Source: Berberis thunbergii
Taxonomy: Eukaryota > Streptophyta > Magnoliopsida > Ranunculales > Berberidaceae
Direction of reading: 5' to 3'
Length of the DNA: 64,000 nt
Assembly: GCA_003290165.1 (NCBI GenBank)
Contig: QNQO01001855.1
Coordinates: forward strand, 1 to 64,000
In this document: positions 58,612 to 64,000 of the stretch, one piece after another
Layout of the letters: every line of letters begins with the position of its first letter
Position numbering within the stretch: position 1 is the first letter of the stretch
Notes under the pieces: generated by a model
What the model was told of the DNA's origin: nothing
What the model saw: the letters and a program-made list of their open reading frames with translations, nothing else
Database searches by the model: none
Program-made: the position numbers and the translations under genes

Positions 58612-59207
58612 TGTGAAACAGGAAACAACATGTTTTGTGGAACAAGAAACTGTTTCACAAACAGGAATAGGACACATAACTATTTTGTGAAATAGGAAAC
58701 CTGTTTGAAACAGGAAACTGTTTGGACTCCTGTTTGAAATAGGAAAAACTATTTGGACTTCTGGAAACTGTTTTTTGAACATGAAATAAATTCTAGGAAA
58801 CAGGAAACTATTGTTCTTATATATACTAGGAACTGTAGGTGTTTTGTTTAAGATGATTCCATGTAGAAAAACTGTGAAGCACAAGGAATAGAGAAAGACA
58901 ATTGCTGAAATTGTTTCATCTCTTGTTGAGAGATTGTGTGAAGATAATTCCTTGAATTGTTTCATCTCTTGTTGAGAGATTGTGTGAGAATTGTTATCTT
59001 CTTGTACCTTGTTCTTGAATATAGTGGAATCAACTCATCGTGGACGTAGGCAATTTGCTGAACCACGTAAACCTTGTGTCTCTTGTGGTATGTTCTTAAT
59101 TTTCTCTAATTTCTTTCATTGCTAGTTGCTCTATTTAATTGATTGGATCCTTGTGGTACTTGTGTGCAATTGTTGGTGTCTACCCGCTTCCGCAATAAGG
59201 CGCAACA
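58612..59207 (+). repeat. 3' LTR of Copia-2
   Basis: Preceded by a purine-rich tract (GAGGTGGAGAA, 58600-58610). It starts TGTGAAACAGG, has a TATATA box at about 58818 and an internal direct repeat of ttgtttcatctcttgttgagagattgtgtg type (about 58911 and 58957). It ends GGCGCAACA at 59207. Confidence 0.75.
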
Positions 59208-59685
59208 CTTTCTTCTTCTTTTTTTCTCTATTTAATACCTTTAATTTTATTAGGAAAGCTCAAGGACGGGCGTGTAGTTGCAGTAAAACGATTATATGAA
59301 AATAATAACAAACGTGTAGAACAGTTCATGAATGAAATTGCAATTCTCTCACGCTTACGCTACCGCAACCTTGTGTCCCTGTATGGATGCACTTCTCGTC
59401 ACAGCCGTGAACTCCTTCTCGTATATGAATTTGTTCCCAATGGCACAGTTGCTGAGAGCGTGCTAAATTTGGCCTCCTCACATGGTCTATTCGAATGGGC
59501 ATTGCCATTGAGAGTGCAGATGCATTGTCATATCTTCATGCTTCTGATACAATACATCGTGATGTGAAAACCAATAATATTCTTCTGGATAACAATTTCC
59601 ATGTAAAGGGTCGCTGATTTCGGACTGTCCCGTCTGTTCCCAACTGATGCCACTCATGTTTCTACTGCTCCACAAGGGACCCCTG

Positions 59686-60275
59686 TGTCACGTGCTGACC
59701 TTTTTCCTTTGGCTAACACGCTGCCCACTAGCGTCACACTCCCGTCGGACTAACTAGTCAAGGCACTTCGATGCTTGGCTAATGCTAAGTGATGCTACGG
59801 AAGCTTAAGTGAGGAAAATGCTAAGGCACAAGTGTTTAGGCTTTGAAAGAATGCTTTGTATTGCTTGAGAGAGTTGTACAAGTGTTTCTATCATCTTTAC
59901 AAATGAATGCCAAGGCCTATTTATAGGCCCTTAAAGTCCTAGAGGCTTTTAGCCTAGAACCTTCTACAATCCTCCTTCAAAGGAGTATTCTCTATGCATC
60001 TAGAAAGTTCCCACCTCCAAAGGAACCAGAAAATACAAGGAGACTTCTAGAAAATACTATACGAATCTGTACAAGGGTGTTCTAGACTCATCCATGCTAG
60101 AACACTCTAGAGAAAGCTAAGCTAGAATGTCCAAGAGCACTCTAGAACCTTCCGGAGGCATCTCGAAAAGCTTGTTGTACCATCGGGCCTTTGCCGGCCT
60201 ACTGCCAGCGCCCATATGATGCCTTGGATGCCTTGTTGCCTTGGTGAGGGATATTTTTAGGGATGGCTCGTGACA
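59686..60275. repeat. Solo LTR in the receptor-kinase exon
   Basis: 590 bp with ends TGTCACG / CGTGACA, flanked by the 4-bp duplication CCTG (59682-59685, 60276-60279). Removing it restores the kinase codons for [10 protein letters not shown] exactly. It contains a TATA-like CTATTTATAGG at about 59928 and no coding content, as expected for a solo LTR left by LTR-LTR recombination. Confidence 0.8.
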
Positions 60276-60714
60276 CCTGGCTATGTTGATCCCGAGTACT
60301 ACCAATGCTACCAACTTAATAACAAAAGTGACGTGTACAGTTTCAGAGTGGTCTTGATTGAGCTAATATCCGCAAAGCCGGCTGTAGATATTCACTACAA
60401 AAAAAAGCTTTAATAGCTACAACAACTAGCGACGGTATCAAAAAACCGTCGCTAATTGCTTTCAATACTATTTCAACCCATAATTATAAAAATCCGTAGC
60501 AAAATATTTAGCGACGGCTTACAACCGTCGCTAATTCTTGTATTAGCGACGGTAATTTAGCCTTCACTAAGATTTACAAATAAAAATAATTGGTTTTTTA
60601 TTTTTTTTATTAGCGACGGCAAAAAATCGTGGTTAATTGGTTTTTTTTTAATTAAACACTGAAGAGATTAGCTACGGTAATTTACCATGGCTAATTGGTT
60701 TTTATATTTTTTTA

Positions 60715-61435
60715 TGAGCTAAAAAAAGATCAGATAAGATCAAAGAAGATCAGATCAGATCAAAGAAGATCATACAAGATCAGATCAAAGAAGATCAAAG
60801 TAGATCAAAGAAGATCAAAGAAGTTCAAAGAAGATTAGATCAAAGAAGATCAAATAAGATCAGATCATAGAAGATCGGATCAGATAAAAAAAGATAAGAA
60901 AGAACATCAAAGAAGATCATAAAAGATCAGATCAGATCAGAGAAGATCAAAGAAATCAGATCAGATCAAAGAAAATCAGATCAAATCAAAGAAGATCAAA
61001 TAAGTTCAAAGAAGATCAGATCAGATCAAAGAATATTAGATCAAAGAAGATTAGATCAAAGAAGATCAGATCAGATCAAAGAAGAGCAGATCAAACAAGA
61101 TCAAACAAATTCAAAAAAGATTAAAAAAGTTCAAAGAAGATCAGATCAGATCAAAGAAGTTCAGAGAAGATCAAAGAAGATAAAAGAATATTAGATCAAA
61201 GAAGATCAGATCAGATCAAAGAAGTTCAAACCAGATCAAAGAAGATCAAAGAAGTTCAAAAAAGATCAAGGAAGATCAAAGAAGATCAAAGAAATTCAAA
61301 GAAGATCAGATCAAAGAAGATGATATAAAAGATGATTAAAGAATATCAAAAGAAGATCAAAGAAGTTCAAATCAGATCAAAGAATATCAGATCAAAGAAG
61401 ATCAGATCAAAGAAGTTCAAAGAAGATCAGATTAG
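60715..61435. repeat. GATCA-rich satellite-like array inside CACTA-4
   Basis: About 720 bp made of short irregular units such as AGATCAGATCAAAGA and AGAAGATCAAAGA, purine-rich on the plus strand, with dozens of GATC sites. No long open frame. It looks like local expansion by slippage. Confidence 0.92.
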
Positions 61436-62155
61436 CTACGGCAAAAAATTGTGGCTAATTGGTTTAAAAAAAATTAAACACTAAAGAGATTAGCTACGGC
61501 AATTTGCCGTGTGTAATTGGTTTTTGATTTTTATATTAGCGGCACCAAAAACCCGTGGCTAATTGGTTTAAAAAAAATTAAACACTAAAGATATTAGCTA
61601 CGGCAATTTACCGTGGGTAATTGGTTTTTGATTTTTTATATTAGCGACGGCAAAAAACCGTGGCTAATTGGTTTTTAAAAAAAATAAAATTAAACACTAA
61701 AGAGATTAGCTACGACAATTTACCGTGGCTAATTGGTTTTTGATTTTTTATATTAGCGACGGCAAACAACCGTGGCTAATTGGTTTTTATTTTTTATATT
61801 AGTGACGGCAAAAAACCGTGGCTAATTGGTTTTTTTTTAAATTAAACACTAAAGAGATTAGCTACGACAATTTACCGTGGCTAATTGGTTTTTGATTTTT
61901 TATATTAGCGACGGCAAAAAACAGTAGCTAATTGGTTTTTTTTTTTAAATTTAACACTAAAGAGATTAGCTACAGCAATTTACCGTGGCTAATTAGTTTT
62001 TGATTTTTTTATTAGCGACGGCAAAAAATCGTGGCTAATTGGTTTTTAAAAATAAAATAAAATTAAACACTAAAGAGGTTAGCTACGGCAATTTACCGTG
62101 GCTAATTGGTTTTTGATTTTTTATATTAGCGACATCAAAAAACCGTCGCTAATAG
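61435..62155. repeat. Tandem array of about 110-125 bp units in CACTA-4
   Basis: About six imperfect copies of a unit containing aaacactaaagagattagct, then acggcaatttaccgtggcta and attagcgacggcaaaaaacc. The subterminal inverted motif has been amplified as part of a longer tandem unit. Confidence 0.85.
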
Positions 62156-62249
62156 TTAAAAAAAATATATCACCGATCCGCGTGAAACCTCATCTCAACC
62201 GTCAATAACACCAAACAATTTAGCTCAATCCAACGCACTAAACCAAACC

Positions 62250-62520
62250 ACGTCATCGACCCGCGTGAAATTAAACACAACCAATCCCCTTCAATATATA
62301 AATTTCAATTTTTCTACAAACCAACTTAAACAAAAAATTTCTCTTAACAAAAAATTTTCTCTCAACCTCCAAAGTAGAAACCCACAAAGGATAAGTTTGC
62401 CGCTTCCTCGACACCGATCTCGGCCGCCTCCCTCGACATCGATCCCAGCCGCCTCTCTCTCCCCTCCCTTCCTCCGCCGCCTTTCTCTCGGAGATCTATG
62501 ATCTCTGATATTCTATAGAT
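62250..62520 (+). promoter_or_regulatory. CT-rich leader-like segment of CACTA-4
   Basis: Between the tandem array and the right subterminal array, a stretch rich in CCTC/CCGCC resembles plant 5' untranslated sequence. A short Pro/Arg/Ser-rich open frame (62265-62501) is compositional and not supported as a gene. Confidence 0.35.
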
Positions 62521-63416
62521 CAAATTTTTTTTTTGTATGGATTCTTTGTAATTTTTTTTGTATGATATTCTAGAGACTGTGTAATTTTTGTTATAATTTT
62601 GATCAATTAAGTTTAGTTCTGGTAGTTGATATTAATTTTCAAAATGGACAATCATTAATAACTAATTTCATTATAAAAAATGAATTATAATTTGTAAATT
62701 TCATTTGTCAATATGATTTGCAACAAAGTTGTCCCTAAATAGCTACGACAAACACCGTGGCTGTGTTGTCAATTAGATTTGCAATTTAGTGACGGCAACA
62801 AACCGTCGCTAAATAGCCATGGCAAAAAACCGTCGCTATATTGCCTTAGCGACCGCAAAAAAAACCCTCGTTAAATAGCGACGACAAATAAACGGTTGCT
62901 AATTAGAGTCGGCAAAAAACCGTCCTTATTTAGCAAAAACCGTCACTAAATAGTCACGGTAAACAAATGGTCGCTAAATAGAGACGGCAAAAAACCGTCG
63001 CTATTTAGCAAAAACCGTCACTAAATAGCTACGGCAAAAATACGGTCGCTAAATAGCGACGGCAAAAAACCGTTGCTATCTTACAATTAGCGACAGTCTT
63101 CGTTGAAATTTTCAGCAGCTTTAGCGACGAAATTTTTTGAGTTAGCCACAGTTTTTTGCCGTGGCTAATTAGCGATGGGATAGTTTACCGTTGCTGATTC
63201 AAATAGCGACGATTAAACTAGCGACGGTATTGCGACAGTTTTTGTGTCGTGACTAAATCATTGTAGCGACGGATTTTTGCCAATTAGCAACGATTTTTAG
63301 CCGTTGCTGAAATGTCTTTTTTTGTAGTGATTACAAGGCACAGACATGAGATTAATTTGTCTAACATGGCAATCAACAAGATCCACAACGATGCTCTGCA
63401 TGAGCTAGTTGATCAT

Positions 63417-63620
63417 TCAACTGAAATAAATATAGTTTGATCTTACCTTTAAAAAAAAACATGTAGTCTGATATTTATTATTTGATAGCTTTTTTGACTC
63501 GATGTAATTAATACATTATCTTATTATTAATTACAATATTACTTTGCCTCTATTCATGGATATGTTTAAGTTTGACACATTAAAATTTTTATTTTCTAGA
63601 AATAAAACTTATAAGATGTA
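63417..63620. other. AT-rich spacer, no gene seen
   Basis: After HELVD the kinase similarity stops and AT-rich sequence leads to the conserved CACTA tail motif at 63610-63650. Confidence 0.5.
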
Positions 63621-63886
63621 ATAAAAAGTCATTTGATAGCAAAAATAAAAATAAAATAAAAATTGCTATGTATACTTACGATAGCGTTTCAGAAACGCTA
63701 TGGTAGAGTCTATGATAGCATTTCAGAAACACTATAACGCTATGGTAGACTCTACCATAACGTTTTTAAAACGCTATAAAAGGCCAACTTACTATAGCGT
63801 TTTAAAAAACGCTATAATAGACCCTGGGTCTATTATAGCTCCGGCAAACACAGCATTTTTGAAACGCTATTAATGGCATTTTTTCT
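63610..63886 (+). repeat. Right terminus of a CACTA-3-family element
   Basis: Tail motif AAAAGTCATTTGATAGC, then AAAATAAA and TTGCTATGTATACTTACGAT, then several AACGCTATGGTAGA-type units, ending ATTTTTTCTTGTAGT. The last base of the terminus is T rather than G. It mirrors the inverted left side of CACTA-3 (44307-44620). I see no matching left terminus nearer than 39571. Confidence 0.75.
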
Positions 63887-64000
63887 TGTAGTTTGCAATC
63901 AGCTCTGCAAACCGATCCTAATGAAGACTAATTAGATGCTCAAATGCGTTTTTTTATAGTGTTGGAGAAGACTTCATTCCTTGATAAGCATTCTTCCAAT

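Larger units (their letters stand above)
54255..59207 (+). mobile_element. Copia-2: LTR retrotransposon (Tnt1/Tork-like) with abnormal 5' end
   Basis: Flanked by the perfect 5-bp duplication CTTTC (54250-54254, 59208-59212) in an intron of the receptor kinase. It has a PBS, a full polyprotein frame with stops, a PPT and a 596-bp 3' LTR (58612-59207). The expected 5' LTR is missing. In its place is a 45-bp inverted copy of the 3' LTR end (54255-54299 versus 59163-59207, one mismatch). Both outer termini are therefore TGTT..CGCC-type U5 ends. Confidence 0.9.
60393..63329 (+). mobile_element. CACTA-4: 2.9-kb non-autonomous CACTA transposon
   Basis: Ends CACTACAAAAAAAAGC / TTTTTTTGTAGTG with the 3-bp duplication ATT (60390-60392, 63330-63332), inserted in the kinase exon. 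Subterminal units are GCGACGGxAAAAAACCGTCGC. They lie at 60425-60610 and, very densely, at 62730-63310. The interior holds a GATCA-rich array, a second tandem array and a CT-rich leader (62250-62520). No gene fragment or transposase is recognised. Confidence 0.9.
53280..63416 (+). pseudogene. LRK10-like receptor kinase, hit by three transposons
   Basis: Pieces in order: a Cys-rich ectodomain end (about 53310-53395, FCDKCHKDKGHCEHVCGN); exons 53748-53780 and 53942-54199 with a TM segment (GVGTGAGVILMACIFYLI) and the glycine loop ELGDGGFGTVYHG; Copia-2 in the intron. Kinase exon 59254 onward has VAVKRLYENNNKRVEQFMNE, then a deletion, YLHASDTIHRDVKTNNILLD, a one-base insertion and VADFGLSRLFPTD. 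The solo LTR (59686-60275) splits GTP from [18 protein letters not shown]-4 splits SAKPAVDI from THRHEINLS-like sequence ending HNDALHELVD (63330-63416). Lys, HRD and DFG motifs are still visible, but the gene is dead. Confidence 0.88.
39571..63886 (+). mobile_element. Possible giant composite CACTA element (relic ends)
   Basis: The left end (about 39571-39660) has ATGCCAATAGCGTTT.. and AAAACGCTATAG units, followed by a CT-rich leader (39690-40050). The right end (63660-63886) has the same AACGCTATGGTAG unit family, the conserved tail GATAGCAAAAATAAA, and TTTTTTCTTGTAGT as a mutated terminus. Both are oriented as left and right ends of one element of the CACTA-3 family. The outer 14 or so bases of the left terminus are missing, so no target duplication can be checked. 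The host-gene fragments inside (TPR, Ca-ATPase, receptor kinase) are all on the plus strand. The alternative is two unrelated relics flanking decayed host genes. Confidence 0.4.

Noticed and set aside
60715..61435. GATCA-rich array considered as a CRISPR-like or centromeric repeat
   Set aside because: Units are short and irregular with no spacers, and the array is contained inside one transposon.
62265..62501. Pro/Arg-rich 78-codon ORF in CACTA-4
   Set aside because: Composition of a CT-rich leader; no recognisable protein and no splice support.

Overview
This is nuclear DNA from a flowering plant, most likely a eudicot; I cannot name the species. The evidence is the gene families present (SBT1-type subtilases, R2R3-MYB, SHI/SRS, TGA bZIP, LRK10-like kinase, ABCG, MDHAR), GT-AG introns, and plant-type Copia, Gypsy, LINE, CACTA and hAT elements. 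There are no prokaryotic features. Nearly all of the window is nested transposable-element sequence. The only gene that looks intact is the intronless subtilase at 35974-38214 (minus).

Left part (1-12400). A decayed Ty3/Gypsy element (minus) runs off the left edge. It is followed by a subtilase (3016-5233, minus) with one single-base frameshift and a promoter carrying a 60-bp unit three times. Next come a 5.1-kb Copia element (5747-10848, minus) with an abnormal left end, and then more of the subtilase 5' flank. That flank contains a small insertion with a 29-bp target duplication and a LINE-like tail.

Middle (12401-35136). A LINE of about 5.8 kb net length (minus) is bounded by a 14-bp target duplication. 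It is spread over 22.7 kb because two related CACTA transposons sit inside its ORF2: CACTA-1 (12731-19563, TSD ACA) and CACTA-2 (20747-30767, TSD TTC). I see no transposase in either. Both carry exon-intron fragments of unrelated host genes. CACTA-1 has acyl-CoA thioesterase, R2R3-MYB, EMG1/NEP1 and an AP180-like clathrin assembly protein. CACTA-2 has eL24, a TGA9-like bZIP, SMC5, ArgJ, an LRR protein, SHI/SRS, endo-beta-mannosidase, an ABCG transporter and MDHAR.

Subtilase locus 2 (35137-39290). A CACTA-type MITE, a relic of a third subtilase, the intact subtilase, and a 5' flank homologous to that of the first copy. This is a tandem subtilase cluster split by the LINE.

Right part (39285-64000). 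After a CUL4 fragment comes a CACTA-like left end (39571) whose matching right end is at about 63886. Between them lie plus-strand fragments of a TPR protein gene, an autoinhibited Ca2+-ATPase and an LRK10-like receptor kinase. These are interrupted by a hAT element, CACTA-3 (carrying SLU7 exons), Copia-2 (also with abnormal inverted ends), a solo LTR and CACTA-4. I infer that this may be one giant composite CACTA element.

Two themes deserve attention. First, a family of gene-capturing CACTA elements keeps a conserved leader and tail and carries host exons almost all in the leader's orientation. Second, two independent Copia insertions have both outer ends derived from the same LTR terminus in inverted orientation, yet each has a perfect 5-bp target duplication.
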